NCBI GenBank assembly: GCA_963669155.1
Contig: OZ022589.1
Location: forward strand, 21,182,886 to 21,246,885
From: Arbacia lixula
Lineage: Eukaryota > Echinodermata > Echinoidea > Arbacioida > Arbaciidae
Reading direction: 5' to 3'
Length of the DNA: 64,000 bases
The stretch's first letter is position 1; each line of letters begins with the position of its first letter. Positions 36,346 to 49,400 of the stretch are shown one piece after another. The notes under the pieces were generated by a model. It was not told the DNA's origin, did no database searches, and saw only the letters and a list, made by a program, of their open reading frames with translations. Position numbers and translations under genes: made by a program.

Positions 36346-37689
36346 AAACAAGGTGCAGGTCAGTAGATAATATTATATAAGATTGCATGCTCTTGTATTA
36401 TTTTGTCAAATTGGCATTAAAAGTTGATTGTGCTGGCGACCGCAATATCTTTTTTCTTCCTTTCAAGCTGCCTCAATATGTTCATATTTCTATTTAATTT
36501 ACAGTAATTTGCATGTCTGGATATAAATTAAAATCATTTAAAATGGAAGGTGGAGAGATACATGTCAAACAACAGGATTCAACAGTGTGCAAAGAGTTCA
36601 TGGCCACAATTGCGTTGGTTCAAGATTTTGCCAGAAGGAAAATATGAGAGGCCTTATTCTACGAGGCACAGCTGAGTTGACTAATAAGATCTTTCACCAA
36701 TTTCAAAGCTTGTACCGTCACTCGAATACAGGCCATTCCTGATTTGTTTTATTATGGCCGCTTACAATCGTTCTAGTGCAAATCCAGAATTGCATAGGGA
36801 CCTTATACTGCTTTGTAATCACCTTTACTCTATATTTAAATGTTGTGATATTTATACTCGATATCTATTTTTTGATTTGTGACATTTTGTTTTGAAATAA
36901 TTCCTCTTTCATCGATCATCTGGGTTGTATTTTGTTGTATACACGGCGGGCATTTAAGATGGTTTCAACAAATCTTGCTGTGTTTCAGGAATTTAAAATA
37001 TTGATAAGATATACATATTGCTTTAGAGGAGATATTTATTGAAATCTGTGTGCTTGGGATTAAGTTTTAAATGTAAATATCAACTTTTCTTTGATCAATG
37101 TGAGGTCAAATTTTGTTTTTCAATTATTGCCTTAAAGATTCTTTCATACATCTTCCCAACAATGAGAAAGGTTGTACTTTGAAGGGGAAAATGGTCTCTG
37201 AATGTAGACATCAATCACCTTTTCTTTGATCAACATGAGATTGCCATTAATTAAAGATCCTTTCGTACATCTTCCCAACCATGGGAACTGTTATACTTTG
37301 AAGGGCACAATGGTTTCTGAATGTAAACATCAATCACCTTCACACATGATTAGAGATTAGGGTTTTGATTTGAATTCACCATACAGTATATAGGTGAAAG
37401 CAATCCCATCACGCACTATGCAGCCACATTCAGATTTTATTTGCAGCCATGTCAACTGCCAGTTTAGTATACTTGTGTGTGAGACCGGAAATGAACATGC
37501 TTGCCCAAAAAATATGGATGTCGCTGTGCAGTGCATCAATTGGAAAGGATTTTACCTACATATGTAGTATAGAGATATGCAGTGCAATGTCTGTAAAGTT
37601 AGACCACACATATACATGCAGATAATTGCGTCATCAGCAGAAGTTACACAAGTCTATTTCGTGTTATACTGTAATACTTTGTGCCATGG

Positions 37690-37875
37690 GAAGCACTCGT
37701 TATTCCGAAGGTTCGTTATTCTGAACGTTACGCGACAAATGCTCAGATTAACAAACTTTTTTTCGTTTTCGGACTAACGAGCATCGAGGTATGGGCAATT
37801 TACGTGTTTCGGAATTACGAACCTTCGGAATAACGAACCTTCTGAATGAACGAACCTTCGGAATATCGAACTGTA
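37690..37875. repeat. Short interspersed GGTTCGTTATTCCGAA-type repeat
   Basis: TTCGTTATTCCGAAGG and its complement CCTTCGGAATAACGAA occur several times within 185 bp, in both orientations. Confidence 0.7.
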
Positions 37876-38460
37876 ACATGTGTCATACTGTATGGGCTAT
37901 GATTATGCCATTGCTGACATCATTCATTTTGGTCCCAGCAAAACATATTTTACAAACTCTTTCTTCTCAAGAAAGAGATATTGGTTAAATCCTCCAGCAC
38001 TTGACAAATGCTGCTGTATTGGATTTGTGTGCAGTGCTGATGAAAAGTACACTCATCGCACGTAGGTTAAAGCTAGTATGTTGATCTATTCATGGTTAAT
38101 TCATTAATACGCTGTAATACTCATGTGCCTCTCAGATATGGACGGTTCTCAGTCATCGTACGGTACCTGTGTTACCCCAGCAGAACCCAGGGAAGACATA
38201 TCAAGTGTAGCAGATAGCGGTGCTCCCAAAGGTTCCCAAATTTGCCTGTGTAGTGTAGAACCAGCTTATTTGATTACGCACCTATACAACGTTACAGCGA
38301 GGTCCTCTACAGGTGCACAATAGATGGGAGAGATAGAAGGGGGGGGGGGGATAGCCGGGAAAGAGAGGGAAAATGGACAAACAAACGATAGGGATGGGGG
38401 GAGAAATTTTATGTGGGGTACAGAGGAGAAAGTTCAGGAGAGAGAGAGTACAGTGGCACA

Positions 38461-39081
38461 GGGGCGGTATTCCGAAAACGAACTTAGGACAAATTTTATT
38501 GTATCTCAGGGACTTAGGAAAAATTTTATCTTTTGGTATTCCGAAAAGCCAACTTACAATAAAAGATAAAATTTTTATTCAAATGAGCTAGAGATAAAAT
38601 TTTTATGTAAATGAGCCTCCGAGATAAAAATTTTATGCAAATGAGCTAAATCGGTATTCTGAAACGCACTTAGGAAAATAAAAGTTAGGATAAAAGATAA
38701 AACTACTCCCAAGCAATTTTATCCCCAGACTTACGCGCCTAGGCCCATAGCATAACGTGCAAAAATAATTCGCGCATTCAACTGTTTGCACATGGGCGCA
38801 TCAAATGCAATTAAGGCGCGCTGATAGACTTTGATGCGCAATGTCCCTTTCAGTTTCATGACATCACACCATCAACTTCATGGTGTTAATGTATGCAAAA
38901 GACATGAAAGGACGTTTGTTACTGGCTGCCTCTGGGATAGGAGTGCAGGGCATGCGCTCATTAATATTGGTTAAAATCTTCCTAAAATATTTTTCGGAAT
39001 ACCAAAGATAAAATATTTTAAGGACATTGTATCTTCGGGGAGATAAAATTTTTATATCTGTGGATTTTCGGAATACCCCCC
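38461..39081. mobile_element. 621-bp TIR element (GGGGCGGTATTCCGAAAA)
   Basis: The ends are GGGGCGGTATTCCGAAAA and TTTTCGGAATACCCCCC. Internal GGTATTCCGAAAA and AGATAAAATTTTTAT motifs repeat. It has no coding capacity. Superfamily not assigned: I could not settle the target duplication. Confidence 0.78.
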
Positions 39082-39587
39082 AGGAAGATAATAGGAACAA
39101 AGGAAGTCTAATTGATTTTTATGAAAATGTGTAAAATATTGAATCTTGAATTCAAAGTGATTAAGACATGGCAAGAAAAATGTGACATTTTTATTTTTTA
39201 TGAAAGATGTGATTTATTTTAATTTGATGACATGACCATGTAATGCAATCTATTCCTTGAAATGGGCAAACTTCTCTGAAATAAAAATGAGATCAGCTAA
39301 GAAATGTATATATATATGTGAAGTTTTTGTGTGACTTGGTTGTATATGTTAGTGAAATGTGGAGGTCTGATTGATAATACAATGAATGAAAATGTACAGA
39401 AACTAATCAAAGTATATCCAGGACCTTCATGAATGAAAATAAAAATGTACATGTATTTGTACAAAGAAAGGGAATTAAATTGTATAACACACTTAACAAA
39501 AACAACACAGACAATACCAAACATACCTTCCTTTAAAGAGTTCCTTGGGAAAAATATAAAGGTTTTATAAACATTGATAGACAGGCA

Positions 39588-39800
39588 CTCCTGAAGACGG
39601 GCGATCAACCTGCCCGAAACATTGAGTCTACTTCTCTACTCCTCAGCTCTTCATTCCTTCTGGTTTACAGTCCTTTTTAAGGACTACACTCATTTCGAAA
39701 GAATACTCTACTTTCAAATCTCCACTTTCTCGCCTTTCCAATTCACATCCAATTCTATCCACTTTTTCTTTTATTTTCTCGATCCTTCCAGGACTTTACA
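39588..39800 (+). mobile_element. Possible retroelement 3'-region fragment
   Basis: CTCCTGAAGACGGGCGATCA followed by CCCGAAACATTGAGTCTAC, and the short stem GTCCTTTTTAAGGAC, resemble 3' regions seen beside Penelope-like or related retroelements. This is memory-based pattern recognition only. Confidence 0.35.
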
Positions 39801-40480
39801 CATGGTGCACCATAAACCTCTTCTGCGTTTGAAACATTGATACATACATGTATATCAAAATGAACAGATGCACGTTACTTACACATATATCAACACATAT
39901 ACAACATCACATGATTGCAAAAATATCAAAGAAAAGGTCTTTGAAACAAATTAGTGTTTGCATGAATCTTGTGAATATGAATGAGAATAGAATTCTAGAA
40001 ACTGGCCAGAACCTTTTTCAACATTTTTTTTTTAATTAAGAAAGAGAGTGGTCCAGATCTTGGGTAATTAAACAATTCTATCATTTCTCAATCGTACCTA
40101 TTCTGCTAATGGTAGTTGCAGGTAAGATTCAAATGCTGAAGGAATGAGTTATGAAATTAATGTTGATCAAAATCATCAAAAATGTATCCAGACATATATG
40201 CTACTCGTTTGCAACGACAATGTTTCAACGTTGTAAAGAATTAGAATAAGATGATGAAGAAGGAGGAGGAGGAGGGGAAAAGGGAACGAAAGAAAAGAAA
40301 GAGAAGGAGAAAGAAAGGAAATGAAGAGGTAGTGAAGGATGAGGATTTCAAAGCTATGAAATAAGATTGCAGTAAAATATTCTCGAAAGAGGGCGACACA
40401 CTGGTAATCTTGTCGTGTGTGCATGTGTTTGCTTGTCGCGCGTGGCCTTTGAATACATTAGCTAAAGGAACAACGTGAAC

Positions 40481-43400
40481 ATGGATAAGAAGAAAGTGAA
40501 TGGATCTGTTGTACGAAAAAAAGTTTCTTTGAAGGGAATATCTGTCAAATTTGTCTCTAACGATGACGTTATGGAACATATCATTGAAGAGAGTGGAGGT
40601 AAAGTGGCAATTATTTATTTTGTGGGAAAGGCTTATATTTCTTAAAGTTTGCCACTCACATTTTTCAATTGACCATTTGTAGCGACGGGACGCCACGACA
40701 TCACTCCGCCACAGCTCCGGGGAAGAAAGCCCACAGCTACCGTAGTCCTGTCTTGCCCGCTGCCGTTAAAAGACAGGGGACATGTCGCGTCAACTAGCCC
40801 AAACCAATAGTGGCATTGCTAAAATTATGAAACGTGGCAGGAATCAGCAGTATACCGTAAAGATGACGTGTATGAAATCTAACAATCATAGCTTGACGAA
40901 TCTCTTCAGGAAAAATGAAAAACTATCCTTGTGTAGAATACATTTGAAAATATTCTTTCAAAATTTGGTATAAATTAAAAAGCATGGCAAGGGCTTGGCA
41001 AGGGCCACTTATTTCATGACAAAGTATTAAATCTAGATCTATAGAATTTGAAGTCAATTTTTTCTTTTATCTTGGAAATTAGAACTAAAATGGAATCGCT
41101 TCATTCCCTTCAAAATCAAAGTAAACACATCTGTTTACGAAGTGCATGAAATATTATGTTGTTACCTGAATAAATTGTGTATTGATCCAAGGAGAATATG
41201 TAATGGGGATTTTAACACTCGGTCAGAGCATACACTCTGCCACACAAAGGGTGAAAATTCTTCATAAACTCTCTGTCTGAATCCTGTTTTCAGAGAAGAA
41301 GATCCGGAAGGACAAGGTGCATTCGTTAGCCTCCTGTATCTCTCCCATCAAGCCTGTCCTTGTCTCCAAGGCTCCCCAGAAACGGGGGAGGAAACCAAAA
41401 CAGAATGGTGGTGGTGGCGGTGGTGCTAAAGATGATGGCATGGAGGAGGAAGAGGAGGAGGAGAACTCGGATGAAAGTGAAGAAGAAGATGACAAAGTGG
41501 ACTTGATCTCAGAAGGTAGAGTATAGCATTGCTGGCAATTCTCTAGATTTACATGAATTGCTTGTTTTACAACATTTTCCCTTAAAATGTCCAAAAGGGG
41601 GTTCTATATTTCTTCTGAGGAATTTAAATTGAATTAAATTTGAATTTAATTGATTTGAACGTAATTCCAGCCACATTGTTTAATTTTTATAATGGATTTA
41701 TAAATAAACAACATAACAATTACTTAAACTTGAGCTGTAATCATGATAAATATCTTGCTTTGTCTTCTTATTTTCAAAGATGTTGTTACGCTTCATCACT
41801 TCTCTTCTACCTCTTGCAATATGGATCTTCTTAGATCAGTTGTGTAATTGTTTGTGTTATCGAATACTGTATACGCCATATATTTTGCGAGTCTAATTTT
41901 TCATAAATCAAGACTTCTGGACAATTTTACGAGTGGTTAAATTCGCGATCGTGGAGTACGAGTACCACTAGTACATGTGCTCATGCATGTCATATTCATA
42001 TTTTTGTGTGTTGTTAAATTCGCGAATAGCACCCGACTCGCAAGATTCGCGAAAATAAAAACCCTGTGAAATATATGGCGTGTACAGTAAGAGGTACAGC
42101 AAGCAGTGGAGTATGTTAGCTCTTTAAATCCTGTTCCATTTCCCTCCAAACCATGTCCTCCTCTCCACATTACACTTCATGTTGATAATTTAGTGATGGC
42201 ACGTCGTTTGGACTGTTTTCTCTTCTCTAAAAAAACTTCTTAAAGGAACAAACAGACAATCAATTTCTGATATTTTGTCGATCATGTTTTTTGTTGTGAC
42301 TGTGTGTTTTTTTTGTATGTTTTTCTTCCTTTATTGATTATGAATGACTAATAAAGTGATCTTGAAAAAAAAAACTTCCTCTTAACAGAAGCGGAGCCCA
42401 ACAAGAAGCCAGATATAGATGCAGTGGATCCCCAAACGCCTTCTTCCAGACCGGTGCGGAAATCCAGGAAGCAAATTAATTACCGCGAGATTGGTCATAA
42501 GGAGAAGGATCAGAAGGAGGAGGATGAAGAGGAAGAAGAGGAAAGCTCAGAAGAGGACGAGGAAGATAAGGATGATGGAGATTATGATTTAGAGCCAGTA
42601 TCAGAAGGTATTAAAAGCGGTTGTCTTTGCCCATTTACTATGTTTACCATGGGAACCTGTTGTACATGGCTCCCAAGTTTCTTTCTGACCCTATGGAATG
42701 ACCCTTCTGAATCTCAGAAGAATCCAATTGACTTGAAATTAGATTTAAGGTTAGAATCCTTCTAATTCTCAAAGTAGCCAATTCAGTACCAAATACTTGT
42801 TTTTTAAAAAAGATTTTTAACACAGAAAATAAAGAATAATTTTGCAACATGCTCAAATATTCAAGAACAATTAACAAGTCTACATGAAACTCGAACTTTG
42901 TTGATCAAATGACAATAATCCTGTGATTTTGTTAAATATTTTCAGTGCTGCTAGACAGAGAAGGCCCCCTGGGCACCGAGGTTTACTCCTTCAAGAAGAC
43001 CAAGAAGACCGGACAGATGGCACAGAGGGCAGCAGACAGTGTTAAAAAGAAGCAAACATCGAGGGCAGCAGTCAAGAGGAGATTGAAGCGTACGTTCCTC
43101 TCCACTTCTGCTATGCCAGGCAAAGTGCTGGTCTATTTGATGTGTTTGTGTCACTGTTGCAATATTGATGGGTCAACTCTTTGTTGAGAGGGGAGCTCTT
43201 TTGTAAGACAAAAACAAATGAAAATTTAGTAAAGATGATACTGTTTATTGACAATATTAGAGCTGGAAACTGACTTTGAGTGGAATTATATCGATCTTAA
43301 GATTTTGAGGTTTTGGAGGGGTTGTCTGAAACATCTAGCCTGTAGCCTAGAGACTGAGACTGCAATCAGTGCACATTGCGATTCTCCACTATGAATTGTG

Positions 43401-46400
43401 TCTGCGGTAATGCAGGCAGTGTGTGCAATTCAGCTCTGTGCCACAGTTCACTGCAATACATATGCATGTAGACTGTGGTGGCCATGTTTTGCACGTAAAC
43501 AAGGATAGTTCTTAAATTCTCCTGATAAATGTGTGAAGCTATGACTTTGAGATTCCATACATGTTATTGTTAGGGTATACTTGTGATTCCTGGCAAGTTT
43601 TATGACTTGTGCATATATGAGCTTTAAACCTGATTTAGTGCTCAACCAGGAGTAAGCAATGTTCCTGTAAGCATCATTATCCAGAGGGAAGAGTGGTATA
43701 TTAGATCAGATATGTTTCATCTTTCGTTCAGGACCCATCGGCAGAGACAAAGACGACAGTGACTTCTCATCGGGCCTGAGCAGCGATGACGAGGATGACG
43801 AGGAGGAAGACCATGATGATCTCAACAGCGACACGAGCAGCGAGAGGAGCGTCACGATGAAGCGGCCCAAACGAGCATCCATAGCGGCCGCCGTCACGAA
43901 GCAGGGTTTGGGGACGCCCATGGGGGGCAGGGGGAGAGGGGCAGGATCCAAGAAGGGTGAGGCTGCCAAGCAACAAGGGGCCGCAGTGGCCAGTAAACGC
44001 GGCAGCAGGCGGACAGCCAAGGGCGATATGGCAGCGGGGGTAAGGGTGAATCCTTTCCACATTTAACTAGATAGCGCCCTCTCTTGGTGTCCCCATCAAA
44101 TCTGTACCCAGATTTGAAGGCTCAGTCATGTTTTTGTGTCTTTATTCTCTCCCTTTTTCCCTATTCTATCCAAATTGGATGTAAGTGAATATCATTAAAC
44201 ATGTTGCCAAAGCCTATTTCAAAATTTGAGAGTTTTTGTAGCTTGATCCTCCCCACACATGGGCAAAAACCAGTGATAGTGATTGTATGTTACAGACAGA
44301 TACACGATCAATATTTAAAATGTTGTTGTTATACAGCAAGGCACCATGGCTGAGGAGTACTTTGTGGCCCATGCTGGTCAAGCAGTGACCTCTGACCACA
44401 CACTCTCCCGGTTGGAGACTCCCCAGATGGCGAGTGGTCAACTGGCCGAAGCCCTGGAGAGCGCCCCCAATAGTTACACAAAGGAGATGAGAGAATTGTT
44501 TGACGAGCATTGTCAACTCTTCAACAAGTGGATGTACCACTTAAGGTGAGGATGAACCTGATTTTTATGCCTCCGCCACGAAGTGGCCAGAGGCATTATG
44601 TTTTTGGGTTGTCCGTCCGTCCGTCCATCCGTCCTGAATCCGTTTAGGCAATATCTTGAGAACCTTTAACCAGATTTGCTTCAAACTTTGTACATGTGTG
44701 TATTACATTAAACTAATGAAGTGTGTCAAATTGGGGTCAAATCTGTTTGAGGTCACAGGTCAAAGGGCAATGAAATTTGTGAAAAATTGCCCCAAATTGA
44801 CCTTTTGACATTGAATCCAAATCCAAGGATACAATTCATTTAACATGGTACAAAGATGAACCATTTCATGTAGATAGACTGATAGCATATTTGATAAAAT
44901 CCATGCAAGTTCAGAGCTCAAAGGTCAATGTACTTTGCCAAAATTTGCTAATTTTAAACAAACTTGATATAAGGATGGATATAGACACACCGATTAGATT
45001 GGAAGTCAAAGAAGTAAGAGGTCAAAGGTCAATGAATGTTGCCAAACTTGGCTAAACATAGAAAAACAATATATTTTCATTTCACAGAGGAATTCAATGG
45101 CACATTGCCCACCAAACATGCACATATGTGACCCAGCAGGCCAAAATGAGTGACAAGTCGCGATTTATCATGTTTGAGTTATGTAAACCGTCTTATTCTC
45201 CGTGCCCTAAGCTTTAATTTGATACTTAAATCATAGATTTTGGTGGCTTGGGCGCCGAGATACAACTATTATAAAGTAGAAAATATAAACGGCAGTGAAA
45301 AAAAGAAACGGAGAAATTCGTTGTTAAAGAATACGATACGATTTGCTTCCGAACTCATGTTGTCCCTCACTCAATCGTGCTATGACAGCTAAATTCACCG
45401 TTTCCAAGTGCGTGAAAACAGTTGACCAATCACAATGTAGTTCGTATAACAGAACCGTCACCGATCGATATCCGCTTTCCGTGATTTTGCATGGCTAGTG
45501 ATAGACGCCCAGACCTGGTCGCGGGGGAGATATTTTGTGTGAGAGACTGAAGAAAGTACATGAGTTTGTTTCGGCTCAATTTTGTTCAATTGAAGAGTTT
45601 TATCTCTTGAAATAAAGTATAGATCCGTCCATTCTTGTATTAGAAATGATGGGTAGAAATGAAATCTTCGGGGACTCGTCAAGCTGGCGATATCAGCGTA
45701 TTGCGAAAGGTCAGCCGACAATAGGTGCAGTCATGTGATTGGTCACTCTGGACACCTCCGGCAGCAAGACTGATGCATAATGCATGATTTGCGAAGACAT
45801 GGTGTAGACAATAGATTTACTCAAGTAAGCAGCTCCCATTGTCGTTTTGGATTTGGAAGGTGCAAGCAAGCATCGATTAAGTCCATGCTTGGTCTTTGGT
45901 TAGATTGCTATACTGAAAGTTCAACTTTAAAGCGATTTAAGGAACCTGCCGATTTCATTGAAGCTATTGATAAATCTCGAGTCTCCCTTTGAAAATACTA
46001 CCGGTTAATTACAAGTATTGATAGAGCCCTCCCCATATCTAAGAAAATATCAACTCATCGTAATTTCATGTAAAGAAACCGGCAATTTTCCGTAACTATT
46101 GGCTAAGCTCGCTTAATAAACTGGCGATTCATCATGACTATTAATAATTTCCGACCCGCCCGTCCTTGACAGGAACTCCCTGTTAATCGTAACTATTGAT
46201 AGAGACCGCCCATATCATTTTAAGAAACTATTTATTCGTCGTAACTTCGAAACCTGCAGTTTATCGTAAGCCCGCTCTATCGCTACTAAACTACCAATTT
46301 TTCATGACTATTAATTATTTCCGACCCGCCCTTGATTATGAACTCGCGGTTTATCGTGATGGTTAACAGTCAAATACCCGTCCTTTTGATTGAGAAACTG

Positions 46401-49400
46401 CTATAACTAATAAACACTGACACGCTCTTCACGGGGACTGCAAGTCTATCGTAATTATTGATAATGCCGGGCTCGTCTTTCGAAACTGGCTATCAATCGG
46501 AGCTTTTCATAAAAGGCAGACCCAACCTTTGAATAAGTTTCCGGTTTTTCGTTACTTTTGAAAAAAACGCGACATCTTTAAGCAACTGCTAATTTGTCGT
46601 AAATACATGTACACGTAGGGGTATATCACATAGAAACTGTCGTTTTATTGATAAAACCCACGCCATTTTCAACGAACTGGTGATTAATCTTTTTTTTTTT
46701 TTACTTATTTCCTAACCCGTCCTTGACATAAATGTACCGTTTTCCCATAATATGTATCATTAAAACCCGGCCTGTCGTTAAAACGGCAGTCAATAGGAGG
46801 TATTCATAAAGTAAGGCCCACCTTTTAAAGAAAATACCAATTTATCGAAATGATTATGGAAATAGCACACAATCGTAAAAAGCAAGGCCAAACCTTTTCA
46901 ATAAATTCCTGTTTTATTTTAACTTTTAGGCCCGCCCTTTAAAGAAACTAACCAGTTCATCGTATATGACAGGCCTAATTAAACCAGCCCGGAGCTATAG
47001 TAAGGCAAGAAACTACAGTTCATTTTACAGTAACTTTCGATTAACTTTTGGTTTACCGTAATTCTTAAAGCCCGCGCTATTTATAATAAATTGACGATCT
47101 TTCCTAACTACGTGTACACTGTTGTGTATCAATAATCCCGAGCCACCATGTAAGAGACGGTCATGCCTACTTCATCGGAACTTGGCTATTAGAAAGCACT
47201 TACCATCTTTGATAATTAATTACTGCTGATTGCATGATCGCGACTGTAAAATAAAGCCAGACCCGCCCTTGAAATAAAACTACCGGTTTATCGTAATGAT
47301 TAATAAATCCAATCAACCCGTCCCTTTAAGAAACTCTCATACCTTTAAATAACCCCAGACACTCTCTTTAAAGAAACTATACCATCTTATCATAACTATT
47401 GATAAAGCCAGGTTCGTGTTTTAAAGCCGTAAGCAATCGTAAGATCTTCATATTGCGCAGGCCCACCTTTTGAATAATCTGCCGGTTTTTCGGAACTAGA
47501 GAACCGCGTTATTGTTAATAAACATGCCTACTTCATCGGAACTTGGCTATTAGAAAGCACTTACCATCTTTGATAATTAATTACTGCTGATTGCATGATC
47601 GCGACTGTAAAATAAAGCCACGCCCGCCCTTGAAATAAAACTACCGGTTTATCGTAATGATTAATAAATCCAATCAACCCGTCCCTTTAATTAAACTCTC
47701 ATACCTTTAAATAACCCCAGACACTCTCTTTAAAGAAACTATACCATCTTATCATAACTATTGATAAAGCCAGGTTCGTGTTTTAAAGCCGTAAGCAATC
47801 GTAAGATCTTCATATTGCGCAGGCCCACCTTTTGAATAATCTGCCGGTTTTTCGGAACTAGAGAACCGCGTTATTGTTAATAAACATGCCTACTTCATCG
47901 GAAATTGGCTTTTAGAAAGCAATTACCATCTTTGATAATTAATTACTGCTGATTGCATGATCGCGACTGTAAAATAAAGCCACGCCCGCCCTTGAAATAA
48001 AACTACCGGTTTATCGTAATGATTAATAAATCCAATCAACCCGTCCCTTTAAGAAACTCTCATACCTTTAAATAACCCCAGACACTCTCTTTAAAGAAAC
48101 TATACCATCTTATCATAACTATTGATAAAGCCAGGTTCGTGTTTTAAAGCCGTAAGCAATCGTAAGATCTTCATATTGCGCAGGCCCACCTTTTGAATAA
48201 TCTGCCGGTTTTCTGAACTAGAGATCCGCGTTATTGTTAATAAACTGCTGATTATTTTATCGTAACTATTACTAATTCGAGACCGGCCTTGAAATAAACT
48301 ATATACCAGTCCATCGTAATTATCGATAAAGCCAGGCCCGTCTTTTGAAAACGGCAATCAACCGTATAGCTACATGATAAAACCCAACAAGGCCCGACAT
48401 TGAAACACTTGATTTATCGTAACTATTGTATTGGCAAAACCCGGATCAGCTAGTTTTTACTAAAATATGGATTTATCTTAATCATTATAATAAGGCTCGA
48501 TACGTCCTATTACCCTTTTACTACCATTGGCAATGAATTGTGTTGTAATTGACATGGGATTTTCAGTGCTTGATACTGACGGGGTTAAAGAAACTGTCAA
48601 TTTTATCGTAACTACTAATAATTCCCCACTCGTCTGTGAAAGAAACAATCAGTTTATCTAACTAAAAGGCCAGGTTCGTCTTTTGAAACCGATAACCAAT
48701 CATAGCTTATAAAGCCAAGCTTATTATCGAAGCCCACCTTATACACTTAATAAACTGCCCATTATATTGTACGTGGATCACAGACTCTCCCTTGAAAGCA
48801 ACTACCAGTTTATCGTCACTATTGGCAAAGCCGATCCATTTGCACTAGTTTTTGTATAATAAACTGCCGATCTATCCTGACTACATCGTGGTGTATTAAT
48901 AATCCCGAACCACCCTTTCAGAAACGGTTATGCCTATACTTAATAACAACTAGGCTATCAGAAAGCATGCACCGTTTTTTGATAACAAATTACTTCTGAT
49001 TGCATGGTCTTGGCTGTAAATTAATCCAGACCCGCCCTTGAAAGAAAACTCTGGGTTTATCGTAACATTAATAAAGCCAGTCGACCCATCTCTTTAAATA
49101 CTGCCATACCTTTAAATAACAGTAAACACGCTCTTTAAAGAACTGTACCACTGTATCACAATCATTGATAGAGCATGCAGGTTCGTGTTTTGAAACCGCT
49201 AGCAATCGGAAATATTCATAGCTTGAAAAGCCAGGTCTGTCCTTAAATAAACTATCGATTTATCGAAACTATTAGCAAATCCGCCTTATATTTAATTTAC
49301 TGCCGATGCATTGTAACTAGTTATAATCTCCGACCCTCCCTTGAAAGCAACTACATGTACCAGTTATATTTCCAAAGCCGATCCATTGTATTTCTGCCCT

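Larger units (their letters stand above)
34286..40480. other. SOAT-ORC2 intergenic region / SOAT 3' UTR
   Basis: This is 6.2 kb without a coding exon that I can support. It begins with the SOAT 3' UTR, for which I could not fix a poly(A) site. It holds several MITEs (separate entries), a double palindrome, and just before ORC2 a purine-rich stretch (40255-40330). The ORF at 35622-35969 shows no recognisable domain. Confidence 0.7.
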
